Assembly (NCBI GenBank): GCA_032718565.1
Contig: JAVGVS010000653.1
Span: forward strand, 1-64,000
DNA: 64,000 nucleotides
Direction: 5' to 3'
Source: Distichodus sexfasciatus
Taxonomy: Eukaryota > Chordata > Actinopteri > Characiformes > Distichodontidae
In this document: positions 1 through 11,649 of the stretch, piece by piece
Layout of the letters: every line of letters starts with the position of its first letter
How positions within the stretch are numbered: position 1 is the stretch's first letter
Made by a program: the position numbers and the translations under genes
The notes under the pieces: model-generated
Seen by the model: only the letters and a program-made list of their open reading frames with translations
Told to the model about the DNA's origin: nothing
Database searches by the model: none

Positions 1-331
1 TGTCAGCACAATCCGCCAGTGCCACCTTCAATAGATTTGTTTGATTTTCACGAAGTGGAAATTTGGAAAATAAATCATTATTTGTTATTTTTCTTATGAA
101 CGTATTTGAAAAAATCTTGAGAAGACCTTGGTGAATGTTGCTTGTTTATTGTCTGTTAAATCAGCGTCTTAACAAGGTGGAAGTTACAGCAAAATGGGAA
201 TGATTAAAACAATGTAATGAATGTAGTAGACAAAGCAATTTCTAAATTAGGTGAATATTTTTAATAATAATATGTTAATGTTACTGATGGTTATATAATG
301 TGTGTGTGTGTGTGTGTTTTGTGATTGTCAG
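1..331 (+). other. clock intron, left edge of window
   Basis: Non-coding; ends in (GT)n 300-317 and a gtgattgtcag acceptor. No exon of the PAS-A/PAS-B linker is visible here. Confidence 0.7.
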
Positions 332-438
332 GGCTCCACCCATCATCGGCTATCTTCCTTTTGAGGTTTTGGGCACGTCAGGGTATGACTACTACCATGT
401 AGATGACCTAGAGACTCTCGCCAAGTGCCATGAACACT
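332..438 (+). CDS. clock: clock exon: first half of PAS-B
   Basis: Encodes RAPPIIGYLPFEVLGTSGYD and then YYHVDDLETLAKCHEH, near identical to human CLOCK PAS-B. The first base completes an arginine codon begun in an upstream exon outside the window. The donor at 439 reads gtgagt. Confidence 0.96.
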
Positions 439-706
439 GTGAGTGGTTTGTGTGGGTATACAAGTATGAACAAATACAAAACTATAAAGTCTGTATGATT
501 TTAGTCGTTATTTAACCGTTTAAGAGGAATTTGTTTACAAGGAGAAGAGCTGCAACAATGAATTGATATTATTGATTATTAAAATATAGTTGATTATTGC
601 GGTGTAATAAACTGCAGGATAATTGCATTGTAACATATGCTGGTACTGGATAATTGCAATATTGATGGTTGTCTAGTAGAGATTAGTCTGATGTCTGTCT
701 ATTTAT

Positions 707-738
<32 letters not shown>

Positions 739-3700
739 TGCAGTGATGCAGTATGGGAAAGGGAAGTCGTGTTATTACCGTTTCCTGACTAAAGGCCAGC
801 AGTGGATTTGGCTGCAGACGCACTACTACATCACCTACCACCAGTGGAACTCACGGCCCGAGTTCATCGTCTGCACACACACCGTCGTCAGGTGACACTT
901 CAACACACACTCTTTTAAAAAAAAATCAAAAATATCAAAACGCCGTTAATTAAAGGTCAATCTTAAGTCGGATTAGTGAAGTACTTCCACTTTCAGCAAA
1001 CGCATCCGTAACTTTGTGTGTCGTTTCTTTCTGCTCTTTTCCCACAGTTATGCCGAGGTTCGGGCCGAGCAGCGACGAGAGCTCGGCATCGAGGAGTCGC
1101 CTCCTGAGATCTCAGCAGATAAGGTGTGTACACCGATGAGCCGTAACATTGTGGTTCAAGTTGTGTTAAATCTAGTGCTGCAAGATACTGAGAGGAAAAA
1201 ATTGGTGTTGCATTTTTTCTTTTGGTATGTATTGTGATTTTAAAAAATTCAGCTTGAATGATTTTGATGTTGGTATAATGTTTACTCTGACAACTGGAGT
1301 ATGGTTTTACTCTGACGACTGTTGACTGTCGAATCTCAAACTCAAGATCATATACACTGCCCTCCAAAAGTTTGGAAACGCCTCTGGCAAAGCGGGGTTT
1401 TGGACAGTATTGCCATGAATCTGTTTTAATTTGTGATAATGCTGCACTGATAAGGGACAACACAAACTACCAAAACATATTTTATTACATAAACAGTTTA
1501 TTAAACAGTTTGTACATAGGAAATACTTCAATTTTGGATTCATCAAAATGTCCACCATTAGCAGCTGTTACAGCTCTGCATAATCTGGGCATCCGGGCGG
1601 TCAATGAACCAATCAGTTGTTGAAGCTATTAAGGTGTGCTGAGCCAAAAATCTTTTAAAAACCTGGGCCAAGTTTAAACCAGTAACCAGACATCACAGCT
1701 GGCAAAGGGGCATGTCTGACTCTGACATGGATATATTGCCATTATTATGTCATCAAAATAAAAATGATTATTGCTGGTATCCAAAGATAATGTCAAGTTA
1801 TTTTAATGTATTTGCACCAAAAAATGACGAGGATTTATGCTGATATCGTCCAAAACCCCACTTTTGGAGGACAGTGTAACTTGTGTTAAAAGTGTAGATC
1901 AGTCTTCAAAACAAGTTCTTATTTTGTGTCAAGCAACAAAAATAGGTTGTGTTTGTTTAATGTGATATTGCGTGAGGTAAGGCGGGGCTATATGAGCTCA
2001 AACTAGTATCATGATTAATTAAATAACATTAAAAGCTAGAGATGCATTTCCACAAGAAAATTCCAGTGTGATGCTCAAGTTTTGCAGCTGTGACATGAAA
2101 ACTGATTAAGTAGAAAGAATGATTATAATGCATTGAAGTGAACGGGGAAAGAACGAGAGATGAACGAGAGTAAGAAAAACAGTCCCATTCGACTCATTTT
2201 CAAAAATGAGTGTTAAATAGTTTCAATCAGTACTTCTCTATTATTGCTGTGTAAAAGTTATCTCTCACATATAATCAAGGCAACATTTTTAGAAGTAAAA
2301 TTAATCATGATATTGATTTGAGGTCACATCGCCCAGCCCTGCTGCCAGGTTTTATTAGAACTGATTTTATTGTTTTTTATTACTGTATATGCACTGTTAT
2401 TCACTTCACCGGTCATGTTATGGCTAATAGCTGTATATCCCCTTTTCATACAAGCACACACAAACATCGATGATGCAGGACTGATAAATATCATACAGCC
2501 TCGTCTTTATGCTCCACTTTCTCCGCTTCTCTCCCTAACAGTCTCAGGACTCGGGCTCGGAGTCGCAGTTGAACACCTCCAGCCTGAAGGAGGCGCTGGA
2601 GCGCTTCGATCACAGCCGCACGCCGTCCGCCTCGTCCAGGAGCTCCCGAAAATCGTCGTCCCACACAGCCGTGTCCGACCCCACCTGTACGCACTGCCAC
2701 AAACTCCAGTCCAGTTCCAACACAGCAGATCCAGATATTGATTGATTATAGAAATATTAAAGCTATGATTAATTAGTAACATACAGTAGATGGTCAGTAT
2801 AAAGTGCAATGAGAATTTAAAATTTTGTACTGTGAGAAATTTTGGGATGGATCAGTACAGAACAGAAGAATTGTGATGTTTTCGGCTGTATCGGTCAGCT
2901 GTGTTCTGATTGAGATTTCTTCCTGTGTAGCCACTCAGACCAAGCTGCAGACGGAGCGCGGCACTCCACCTCGCCAGTCCGTCTCCACCATCGAGATGGC
3001 GTCTCAGCGCCGTTCCTCCATCAGCAGCCAGGTGTGTGTGTGTGTGTGTGGATTTTTCTTTCACTGGACACCAAATTTCGACCAGGCCCCGTTTTCCACT
3101 CTGTTGGTGCCGGGGCCAGTTCCACTTTATCTGTGTGTCTTTACCGGCCTGGAACAAAGAACCCATGATGTAATGAGAGGTTAGCCGAGTAAGCTTGCTA
3201 ATATTAAACAAAGTTTATTAATATTGCAGCATTTCTTAATGAAATTAAAAATACAATAATATATGTGAAATATAGGCATAAGCGGCAACTAGTGGGGTCC
3301 AAGCAAAGGTCTTAAAAAGCAACTGATGCTGAAGTGTCGAGGAGTCCGTGTCGGTGAACCAGACTGCATAATTTTATGTAGCTTTTTTGTGCTCCTAGAG
3401 GATAAAATGCATTTTGAAAATGTCAGTTTACGTTTTGTGGTAATCAGAAATATTTTAGTCAAAAATTATTAGTATGAGATTATAAATACTGGGTTACGTA
3501 ATAAAAACGTCTGGTCTAGAGTTTGTTCATAATGTTGCAAAATGCACTGTTATGGGAATATTATTTTGATTTTGGGTGATTTTGTTCTGATGATTTTGCA
3601 TTTGGATAAAAAAATCATTAGCCTTTTTCTTAATTTGCATGAGAAATTGTTTGAATTTTATATGCAAAATAAAGCAACATTTTTGTTGTTTGTCTCCAAG

Positions 3701-6700
3701 AGTTATCGAGCTAACTCTAACCCAGCTCTACCTCTAAATAAGGAAGAAGAAGATAATTGAGTCGTCTATTGCGTCCTTCAGTCTTGAGTGTGTTTGGGCT
3801 GAGATGAGTTGTTAAATTAACGCAACATGACAGTGTGTGTAAACTGTGTTTGTCTTTCTGCAGTCGATGAGTTCTCAGACGACGGGCCAGACGATGGCAG
3901 CCTGTCTGGTGTCTCAACCACAACAAGCACAGCAGCTACAGCCCACTGTACAGGTAACACACACACACACACAGACAGACTATACACACTATACACACAC
4001 GCTGTCAGTGCCTTTAGGCAGCAGGTGTTTTTAGAATACAGGTTTTCGGCCGGTTATATGTAAAGTGCTTTGTGACAATGACTGTTGTTAAGAGCGCTAT
4101 ATAAATAAATTTGAATTTGAATTTGAATTTGTGGTGATATAAAGAGCCGATCTCTGACCAGTTTGTCACATGAAATGAAAGCAGAGTTGGGTTCATTTCA
4201 TCTCTGCATATTGGGATGATTACTGCAGCGTTAGCCTCCGGTCGTCACGTCCGTTTTATCTTAACAGTGTGGTTATTTTGAGCCTTCATCTCTATCTACA
4301 CGATGTTCCTTCTAGTTGCACTTGATAAATGATGTTTTAAGAGGAAAGTAAACGTATGGTTGAAGGAATGTTCCGTTTAAATGTCCAGGTAAGTTGTTTA
4401 GACTCCACATCTAAGAGCAGGTTGATGTTCTCTTCCTGCATCATAAACATTCTTATCAGTGAGCAGATATATTCCGGTGTATTCATGTACCTTTCTTCAG
4501 AAATTTAAATTTTCACGTTGATAATATGATTTAACTCTGCACTTTTCCCCACAGTGTTGTTTTGTTCTGGGATAATTGTGTTTGTCTGTGCTTACGTGAC
4601 TCTAGCATGTTGCTTATGCGTGTCCCGCATACTTCCTGTTGACAACAGCGTGCCCTTAATTTGCTCATGACCCAGCGGTCAACTCTGTCATGTGATTGGT
4701 TAAAGCTTTTTCCCAAATCTCACTGCCGTGCGGGTTCCCTCACGACCGCCAGCTCTACACGTTCACCTCGCCTCTCGATCCACACGCTACAGCATCAGTT
4801 TGAGGAGGACTGTTAAAATGCAAAACTATCTGGTTTACCTCCCCTTTTTACATTGTTTATTTTTATTTTGTACTTATTTATGTACTTACATACTTGCCTG
4901 CTAACTGACTTATTTATGTTCTTTCTTTTAATTCTTTATTTACATGCTTACCTACTTATCACTTCTTAGTAACTTATTTTTACATTTATTTATTTACTGA
5001 ATCATTAATTTATTTATCATTTGTATATTTACCTAAATATGCCTTTATTTACTTATTTTTTCTTTATTTGCTTAATGAATTATTTTTATGTACTTACTTT
5101 TGGAGTTTTATTTATTTACTCATTTTTTGACTTACTGACTTATCCTTAGTTAATAATTGATTATATACATGTATTTATTTATTTACTGGCTTATTTACTT
5201 GCTTAATTGTTTGTTTACTTGCTTCTTACTTCCTTAACTATTTGTTTACCTACTGACTGGTTTATTTATTTTCTTACTACTTATTTCTTTTTCTATTTAT
5301 TGACTGACTAATTTTTTTATTAACTTGTTTGTATATTTATGTGTGCGCGCAGCCGGTGCTGCAGTTCTCGACGCAGCTGGACGCAATGCAGCATCTGAAG
5401 GACCAGCTGGAGCAGCGCACACGGATGATCGAGGCCAACATCCAGCGGCAGCAGGAGGAGCTACGACAGATCCAGGAGGAGCTGTCGAGGGTGCAGGGTC
5501 AGGGCATACAGGTACACACACACACACACACACGCTTACACACACACAACCAAACACACTCATTTAATTACGGGTGTCAAATTAAAACCAAATCCCCTGT
5601 GCATCAGTGTGCCATTTGTTCATTTGTTTCTTAAATTTTAACCAAAACCCAACAATCGTGTAAATGTGGTTATAGTTCATTTTTCAAATCAAAACCCAAA
5701 ATACATGGGAAAATGCGTTTTGTTTCCTATTTTTTATTTGAGCACAAATGATGGAATAGGAAACGACTTGTTAGTTATTTTGTGGTTTTGGAAACAGATT
5801 ATCGAGCATTATTTTTTGGTTATTTTTAAATTTGAAATACAAGTGAAGGAATGTTGAACAGGTTCATGGTGATGCAGCTGTGGCCAGCTGTGTTTCTTCA
5901 GGTGAGAACAGCACTGCAAGAGTTAACGTTTTTCCTCGAATGTTTTGGCCGTCTTCAGGGAACTCCAGAAAGTGATGAAAATGGTGTGTAGGTTAGTGAA
6001 AGCAGAACATGTTGAAGCGTCTCGTGGACTGGAGCGAGGAATTACACCCTGTGTAACAGCAGCGTGATCAGTAAAAACACAAACGTACAGCAGACGAAGC
6101 TGGAGAAACGAGTTCTGCGTAACATTGCAGGAGCTGTTACAACGTAACATGAGAGGATTTTTAGGGTAAACAACTATGGTAAAAAGAGCTTTCAGATCCT
6201 CTAAGCAACACAGTCTTGCTCATGATGATTCACTTTCTCCAAAATATTCGGCTGATTCTTTAAAAATCGGACCCAAACAAATGCATTTCATTACAAAATG
6301 AATCCCAGTTTAGAATGTATTATGCAATCAGATTTGTAGCAAAATGATCACTCAAAATGATCAAATAAATGACAGAATTTAAGTGAGAATGAAATAAAAT
6401 AATGCATATTCTCAAAAGTAAAAATAAAGAGTTCCAAACTAATGATGTTCTCAGTCTTGTAGAGTTTTGGTCTTTTGCATACTGATAAAACAGCTTTTTC
6501 TTTAAGGTTTACTCTGCTCGTAACTGTCAGGCTGCTGCTTTGCTGTTCCACTGCTCTGGTCTCTGCTGTGTTCACAAGAAAAAAATCATTTCTCTCTTCA
6601 CTGCTTATAAGTCACTTTATTTTAGCTGGCCTCTGCTGCCTCCTACTGCTGAACTGTTGTTTTATTGAAGGGTAGCGTTTCTCCAAATCCACAGTTCAGT

Positions 6701-9576
6701 TTGGACGTCATTACAGTTTACACTTACAGTTTAATTTTTCAGATTAAACAAAAATGAAAATTTCAATATTCGGTTCCAAAACCATTTTATTGTTTGATTT
6801 GGAATAATTTAAGGGCACTAGTTGAATCAGATCATGACTTTGTTTTCCCACACTGCGATCTGGTGGTTTGTATTATGGTTTTCGAATTGTTACAACCCTA
6901 ATATTCTAATAAACATAAGAGTCAATTTAGCACCTTTTATACATAGAAATGCAGGCCAAAGTGCTTTAGATTAAGTGTAAATGGCAGCAACTGGTTATTA
7001 GAGAATTCAAAATAAGTGCAGATATGACAGATAAAGAGAAATAAAAGAAGCAAATAAAAAGAAATTGAAATACAATTATTAAAGTTTAAAACACAACTAA
7101 AAATAAATAACAGGAGCCATAATAAATTAAAAACAGCACATATTCACTCATGGCTAAGAGATGGCTTTTTAAATAGAATTTTGAAAGTTGGAAGTTATTC
7201 AGCTTCTCTCATTACTGCTGCTTATTTATGTTTTTACAATCTCATCCATAATACTATGAATCAATGTAATTTGACAATTTATGTCTGTGTGTAGATGTTC
7301 CTGCAGTCTGGAGGTGGGAGTGTGAACCTGGGCTCGGTGCAGCTGGCGCAGGCAGGCTCGGTGCAGGCCGGCCCCACTCTCACCATGCAGGGCCAGCTGG
7401 TGCAGACGGGCAGCTTGCAGACGGGCAGCTTGCAGGGCAACTTGGCGTCGACACACACGGGCACCCAGCACGCTGTAGCTCAGCAAACACAACCTGCCCC
7501 AAATCAGCAGCAGAACCTGATCCGGGATCAGAGCTCCGCCCTCTCACAGGTGACTGACAGCACACACACACACACACACACAGAGTCTCTGTATTACCAT
7601 CTGTGTGAGGTCCTTCCATAGACTCCCATAATGACTAAAGTACATAATTTTATACCTACACCTAATCCTAATCCTAACCCTAACCTTAACCTCAGTAACC
7701 AAAAGCACATCTTTTACCTCTTTTAGTTTCTCAAATAAAACAAACACATTTTCTATAAAGTCATTTGTCCTCATGGGGACCTCTCAAATGTCCCCACAAA
7801 ACCCAAAAAAACAGATAAAAGTGATTTTAGGGGACAAAAAGGTCCCCACAATGCGACAAATACATGAACACACACACACACATATACTTATTCTTTTAAT
7901 AGGGCTGAGCAATATATTGTTTAAGCAGTGTCACCATGTGCAACATCAGGCAAACCTGACAGTAGAGGGTAATAGAAAATAGCATGTTGTATATGAAAAT
8001 ATTGTGAAATATTTCAGCACAAAGAATTCTCGAATGGATTGGACAGCTCTGTTTCTGTTTCTAGAATGATTGGAGTGATTTTATTAGAAAATATGTCTGG
8101 ACATATGTTTACATTCTAGTGCAAACAATTTTATATCAAAGAATCATTAATTAAATAAATATAAGTGCTGCTTCTATAAACCTGAGCTACTTCATACTGA
8201 GATGAACCAATCCAAAATAAATATATAAATCTATCTCTCTCTGTATCTAACAGGTTTAATCTAAACAAATCACATCTTGTAAATAAACACATTTTCTAAA
8301 TTATTTAATTGATTTGTTTAAGGTTTTAGGATTCTTGGGTAGTGGAACTTTCCAACGTATTTGTTAATTTTTTATATTGCAATATTTCTCAGGAGAAAAT
8401 ACTACAATGTAATTTTTCTAATAAATTGAATTGTTTTTTTTTAATCATTTTTCATAACTCTACTTTATGTCAATAAAAAGTTCCACTGTAGGTTTAGAAA
8501 AATTCCTAACCTCTGTGTCTTTCAGCTGTTTGGTTATCAAATAAGTGTATTTGTTGTAAAAAAAATTCCTGTGGTGCAGTCTCAGCGTTCATCGTCCCAC
8601 ACGCTGCAGTCGGGGCCGGGCTCGCTGCCCCCTTCCCTCTACAACACCATGATGCTGTCTCAGACCGGCCAGCCCAGCGTGGTGCAGATCTCCAGCAGCC
8701 TGGCACACAGCAGCGCAGCCGCAGTCGCCACCTTCTCTCAGGACCGACAGATACGGTACACACTGACATCACTCAATACCACGTTACCTCTAACCACATA
8801 CATCACCATCACCACCATCATCTTCATCTCCATCACCATCACGTCATCATAACCACCACCACCACTGTCATCACCATCACATCAACACTACCTGTCCATC
8901 CCTCCATCGTTCTCTCTCTATATATACACATCTGTTTATCTCTATCTGTCTGTATTTATCTCTAACCCTCTCTCTCTCTCTCTCCTGGCAGATTCCCAGC
9001 AGCCCCCCAGTTGTTGACTAAGCTGGTGACGGGGCCGATGGCATGTGGTGCGGTGATGGTTCCCACCACCATGTTCATGGGGCAGGTGGTGACGGCGTTC
9101 GCCCCGCAGCAGGGCCAGGCGCAGACCATCAGCATCGCGCAGCCCCCGGCTCCGCCCCCGGCCCCCCATCAGGAGCAGCAGACGCAGGCCCAGGCCCAGG
9201 CCCAGGCCCAGGCGGTTGCTCAGCAACAGCAGCAGCAGCAGCAGGGCTCGGCCCAGACTCAGCTCACACAGCAGCAGGCGCAGTTCCTCCAGGTGACCAG
9301 CGGGGGCGCTGCAGCTCGGAAATGCATAAACTTAGCTAGGGGTGTAAATCTGCCAGACGTATTCGATTTTATATTTAAAATATTCTTAACCATTTTGCTT
9401 TTCGTTTTCCCCGCCAGGCCCCGCGTCTTCTTCACAGCAACCAGTCGGCCCAGCTCATCCTCCAGGCGGCGTTCCCCCTCCAGCAGCAGGGCGCCTTCAC
9501 CACGGCAACGCCACAACAACAGCAGCAGCATCAGCAGCAACAGCAGCAGCAGCTCCAACAACAACAACAACAACAA

Positions 9577-9607
<31 letters not shown>

Positions 9608-9663
9608 TGGTGTCTCACAGGCCGGACAGCATGTCGGACCGCACCAACGCCCCACCCCAGTAA
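332..9663 (+). CDS. clock: Clock circadian regulator (bHLH-PAS), 3' eleven coding exons
   Basis: CLOCK pairs with BMAL1 (ARNTL) on E-boxes to drive per and cry genes in the nucleus; it belongs to the bHLH-PAS family and acetyltransferase activity has been reported. Coding exons are 332-438, 744-891, 1048-1123, 2542-2686, 2931-3031, 3864-3953, 5353-5511, 7295-7549, 8580-8755, 8992-9292 and 9418-9663. All have AG/GT borders and compatible phases and give about 601 C-terminal residues. In order they encode PAS-B (GYLPFEVLGTSGYDYYHVDD, QWIWLQTHYYITYHQWNS), a serine-rich linker (LKEALERFDHS), the coiled-coil segment MQHLKDQLEQRTRMIEAN, glutamine-rich activation sequence and the C-terminus NAPPQ. 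The bHLH and PAS-A exons lie outside the window. NPAS2 is the alternative, but the human CLOCK match runs through the whole tail and the neighbours are those of CLOCK. The clocka paralogue is likely, from kdr linkage. Confidence 0.97.
744..891 (+). CDS. clock: clock exon: second half of PAS-B
   Basis: Encodes MQYGKGKSCYYRFLTKGQQW and then IWLQTHYYITYHQWNS and EFIVCTHTVV. The acceptor follows a long (GT)n tract at about 713-739, so this polymorphic repeat forms part of the 3' splice region. Confidence 0.96.
1048..1123 (+). CDS. clock: clock exon after PAS-B
   Basis: Encodes YAEVRAEQRRELGIEESPPE followed by ISADK, matching human YAEVRAERRRELGIEES. Ends in phase 0 at a gtgtgt donor. Confidence 0.95.
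1355..1876. mobile_element. Tc1/mariner-type MITE in a clock intron
   Basis: 522 bp with inverted ends: the left end CACTGCCCTCCAAAAG matches the complement of the right end (CACTGTCCTCCAAAAG), one difference in 16. It is flanked on both sides by TA (1353-1354 and 1877-1878), the target duplication of Tc1/mariner. A second inner pair with ggggttttgg extends the ends. There is no transposase frame, so it is non-autonomous. Confidence 0.85.
1900..2338. mobile_element. Decayed hAT-like MITE end
   Basis: The stretch ends with tcacatcgcccagccct, the complement of the common fish hAT terminus AGGGCTGGGCGATGTGA, preceded by aatcatgatattgattt. The left end is not clear, so only the right boundary is supported. 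Confidence 0.45.
2542..2686 (+). CDS. clock: clock exon: serine-rich linker
   Basis: Encodes SQDSGSESQLNTSSLKEALE, RFDHSRTPSASSRSSRKSSS and HTAVSDPT. The human counterpart holds the phospho-acceptor serine cluster; the serines are kept here. Donor gtacgc. Confidence 0.95.
2931..3031 (+). CDS. clock: clock exon: linker
   Basis: Encodes TQTKLQTERGTPPRQSVSTI then EMASQRRSSISSQ, matching human STPPRQ and QRRSSFSSQ. The donor lies directly in a (GT)n tract (3031-3050). Confidence 0.93.
3032..3863. other. clock intron, no recognised element
   Basis: Apart from (GT)n at the left border I see only A/T-rich unique sequence. Confidence 0.6.
3864..3953 (+). CDS. clock: clock exon: variable linker
   Basis: Thirty codons, phase 0 at both ends: SMSSQTTGQTMAACLVSQPQ then QAQQLQPTVQ. 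Weakly conserved against human SINSQSVGSSLTQPVMSQ, but placed by phase, splice signals and order. The donor runs into (CA)n. Confidence 0.88.
4046..4132 (+). mobile_element. LINE/SINE 3' tail fragment
   Basis: The sequence gtaaagtgctttgtgaca, then agagcgctatataaataaa and four GAATTT units is the typical 3' end of a fish retroposon family that ends in short tandem repeats. Only the tail is present. Confidence 0.6.
4850..5335. repeat. Degenerate tetranucleotide array in a clock intron
   Basis: About 480 bp of imperfect (TTTA/CTTA) units such as ttatttacttac, strongly C/T/A-biased with few G on the + strand. It ends just upstream of the exon at 5353 and supplies its pyrimidine-rich 3' splice region. 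Confidence 0.8.
5353..5511 (+). CDS. clock: clock exon equivalent to mouse Clock exon 19 (coiled coil)
   Basis: Encodes PVLQFSTQLDAMQHLKDQLE, QRTRMIEANIQRQQEELRQI and QEELSRVQGQGIQ, 53 codons in phase 0. By position and content it matches the exon lost in the mouse Clock delta-19 dominant-negative allele, a coiled-coil region known to contact CIPC and needed for full activation. Skipping it would keep the frame here too. Confidence 0.96.
5512..7294. other. clock intron, mostly unique
   Basis: It begins with (CA)n 5515-5532. The part at 5590-5850 holds degenerate copies of a motif like ggttttggaaac / caaatcaaaacccaaaa, which also occurs near 11650-12110 and 18550-18950. The rest shows nothing I can name. 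Confidence 0.5.
7295..7549 (+). CDS. clock: clock exon: glutamine-rich activation region
   Basis: Eighty-five codons starting MFLQSGGGSVNLGSVQLAQA (human MFLQQSNPGLNFGSVQLS). Contains short internal duplications: the sequence for QTGSLQTGSLQ repeats an 11-12 base unit near 7410-7435. Ends LSQ at a gtgact donor followed by (CA)n. Confidence 0.94.
7561..7882. repeat. (CA)n-flanked dispersed repeat, copy A
   Basis: Core 7596-7860 lies between two (CA)n tracts. It carries tccatagactcccataatg, a telomere-like cctaatcctaaccctaacc run and the paired motifs catggggacc and tccccacaa. A second copy is at 41598-41947 and diverged ones at 56089-56283 and 56540-56700. Family known to be common in fish; no coding capacity. 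Confidence 0.75.
7883..8579. other. clock intron with possible hAT-like fragment
   Basis: It begins with agggctgagcaatatattg at 7900, resembling a hAT MITE terminus. A matching right end is not visible; the rest is A/T-rich. Confidence 0.4.
8580..8755 (+). CDS. clock: clock exon: PLYNTM region
   Basis: Encodes SLYNTMMLSQTGQPSVVQIS then SSLAHSSAAAVATFSQDRQI, matching human PLYNTMVISQ and TTFTQDRQIRF. Ends in phase 2 (CG|A arginine). Confidence 0.95.
8799..8883. repeat. (ATC/CAC)n trinucleotide-like tract
   Basis: Imperfect catcaccatcaccaccatc repeats in the intron between the last three clock exons. Confidence 0.8.
8992..9292 (+). CDS. clock: clock exon: penultimate, glutamine/alanine-rich
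   Basis: Encodes [20 protein letters not shown] then MFMGQVVTAFAPQQ (human [20 protein letters not shown]). It then runs into a Gln-Ala dipeptide repeat coded by ggcccaggcccag units and eight consecutive glutamines. Ends QFLQ at a gtgacc donor. The open frame continues past the donor, but the next exon needs another frame, so the 125-base intron must be removed. Confidence 0.95.
9418..9663 (+). CDS. clock: clock last coding exon with poly-Q tail and stop
   Basis: Encodes APRLLHSNQSAQLILQAAFP (human SRLLHGNPSTQLILSAAFP), a long poly-glutamine run, then LVSHRPDSMSDRTNAPPQ and TAA at 9661-9663. Human CLOCK ends in a closely similar way (HRTDSLPDPSKVQPQ). Confidence 0.95.
9514..9606 (+). repeat. 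clock: clock poly-glutamine tract (CAA/CAG)n
   Basis: Thirty-one codons: five Q, one H, seven Q, one L, seventeen Q. The last run is eight CAA then nine CAG, an unusually clean block split. Poly-Q length in fish Clock genes is known to vary and has been associated with latitude and seasonal timing in salmonids. CAA interruptions usually lower slippage. Confidence 0.95.
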
Positions 9664-11361
9664 CCCGGCAACGGCCAATCGGAAAACCAGGACCCCACCT
9701 AATGTCCGTTGGTGGGGGCGGGGAGGACGGCAGGGACGAGGAGAAGGAAGACAAGGTCGCCGTCGGAGACAACAGAAGAACAGCAGTATTGAAACCGTAT
9801 CTTCGTTTTTGGGGGGGGGCGAAAGGGTGGGTAAAGGGGGCATTTTCGCTGGTAATGTTGCCCCAGTCTCATCGTGCCCCCCATGCCCCCTTCAACCCTC
9901 ATTCTCCAATGTCTGGCTGCTTGCACTGAATTCTGGGAAGCGTTGTCCAAGTGCACTGAGCTGGCGAGAGGAAACTCCTCTTGGTTCTTTCTTTCTCGTT
10001 GCCCCTCGTGATCAGCCTCTTCTGGGGTAAAAGGGGTAAAATTGGGGGGCAAGAGGGCATCTAGAACCTCTCTCTCTTTACGTCACATGCACCCGGTATG
10101 TGCTGTCCATCACCCTCTTCTTTCACGTTTAATTTATGCAGCGTCTCTTCGGGGAAGTGGCGTAGGAACGAACGGCATCACGCACATTTGCTCGTCGTTA
10201 TTATTTTTTCGTTCTCGTTTCCACTTGTTCTTTTCTTTCCCCTTTCTCTCTTTCCCTCCCACACCTATCCTCATCCCTCGGCGGTCTTTTTGCATTTTTC
10301 ATGTCGACGACAAAAACAGAAAAAAAAAGAAAAAGTAATTATGGGTCAGAAAATATTTTTAAGAATGTCACGTGGATTCAACTTTTATTGTACAGTACAC
10401 CTGTAAAATAATCTGTAAATATATGGACAAAAGGAAAGAGAAACTAATATTTTATATTGATGCATGTAATGAAAAAACAACAAAAGCGTAGTCTGTTATT
10501 TGTAGCTTTGAATATACTTCTTTTCTAGTATTCAAAGGAGAGAAAAACACACTTATTGGCTGACGTCTTCACGGACTCCCTTTTTTCGCCGTGAGGGTTG
10601 TGTGTGTGTGTGTGTGTGTGTGTGTGTCTGCAAAGCAGGCGATGCTGGTTCTGCGTGGTGTGTCACAGTTTGTTTAAATGCCGCCTTCCTATTTTAGTGA
10701 AACTTCTGGAGAAATCGTGGCGTTTGGGTTATGTTTTCAGTTTTGCGTTGTAATAGACGACATTTATTAATCTCTTAAAAACTATAATGTACAGACATTT
10801 TACATTTGTAAATATAGAGGAAAGCGACGCGTGTGGATTCAGGGGGAAATCTAGAGTAGAGTAGTATTATGGGGTAAAATTGTTTTTCAAAGCTTTGCGC
10901 AGTCGTTCGCCGCCTAATAATTCGTAAGCATTAATTTGAGAGCATTCTAAAAATGTTTAAAGTTAGTTTGAGTGCTACTTATTGCAGCCTATGGCGATGT
11001 GGGAAAGCGGTCAGCAACGACGTAGAGTTATTATAAAATAGCAGAGCACCAAGCCATAAAGGAAGATGGTTTTTACAGTAATATTTTCGATATGATAGAG
11101 AAGGTAACTTTATTAGAAGTGTAATTTTTGCCAAACCAAACCTCATCACTAGTAACTCTTTACCACCGTCATCTGCACAGCTTTAAAACCCCGTTTACGA
11201 CGTTAAACAGTTTGATTGACTTTCCATTCAGTGTCTTCATCCGGAAGCAGGGCTGTACCACGGGACCAAAACCTCACGTCCCAATATCAACCCTCTCATG
11301 TCCCCATAACCATATTTAACACGATGATGTTCATTTTCTACAGAAAAAATATTTTTATTAA
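9664..11361 (+). other. clock: Probable clock 3'UTR
   Basis: Sequence after the stop has no gene-like frame. It includes a G-rich run at 9811-9835, a CT-rich stretch at 10200-10290 and (GT)n at 10599-10627. The first plausible polyadenylation hexamer is ATTAAA at about 11355-11360. The true end is not determined from sequence alone; human CLOCK has a multi-kilobase 3'UTR. Confidence 0.5.
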
Positions 11362-11649
11362 AACTGTTAATTAGAATCCCAATTGGTTGAAGGCTTTATT
11401 TTCTTTGTTGCTTTGTGATTTTTATGTAGCGTGTACTGATAGTCTGGCGTAATGCGGCAGGAAAATAAGTAGAATTTAGATTTTTTTTTCCCAGAACCGA
11501 ATTATCAGGAGCGTGCAGTGGCCAAAGGGACCAGTAGGTGTCACCGTGGAGACGACTGTTGTGTTGTTTCCTGTCTGTTTGTAAAACATTACAGCGATTG
11601 TGCCGGAATATTCCAAAGGGTTTGTGTAGTAAACGCTCGTCAGATTCCT

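Noticed and set aside
7660..7695. Interstitial telomeric repeat.
   Set aside because: Only a few imperfect CTAACC units occur, within a dispersed repeat that has further copies.
9259..9843. Minus-strand 194-codon frame with poly-leucine.
   Set aside because: It is the antisense of the CAG/CAA poly-Q and 3'UTR.
9293..10030. Extension of the clock open frame beyond 9292 to give a long C-terminus.
   Set aside because: The conserved APRLLH...NAPPQ tail lies in another frame after an AG acceptor at 9417; the read-through is intron and frame-shifted sequence.
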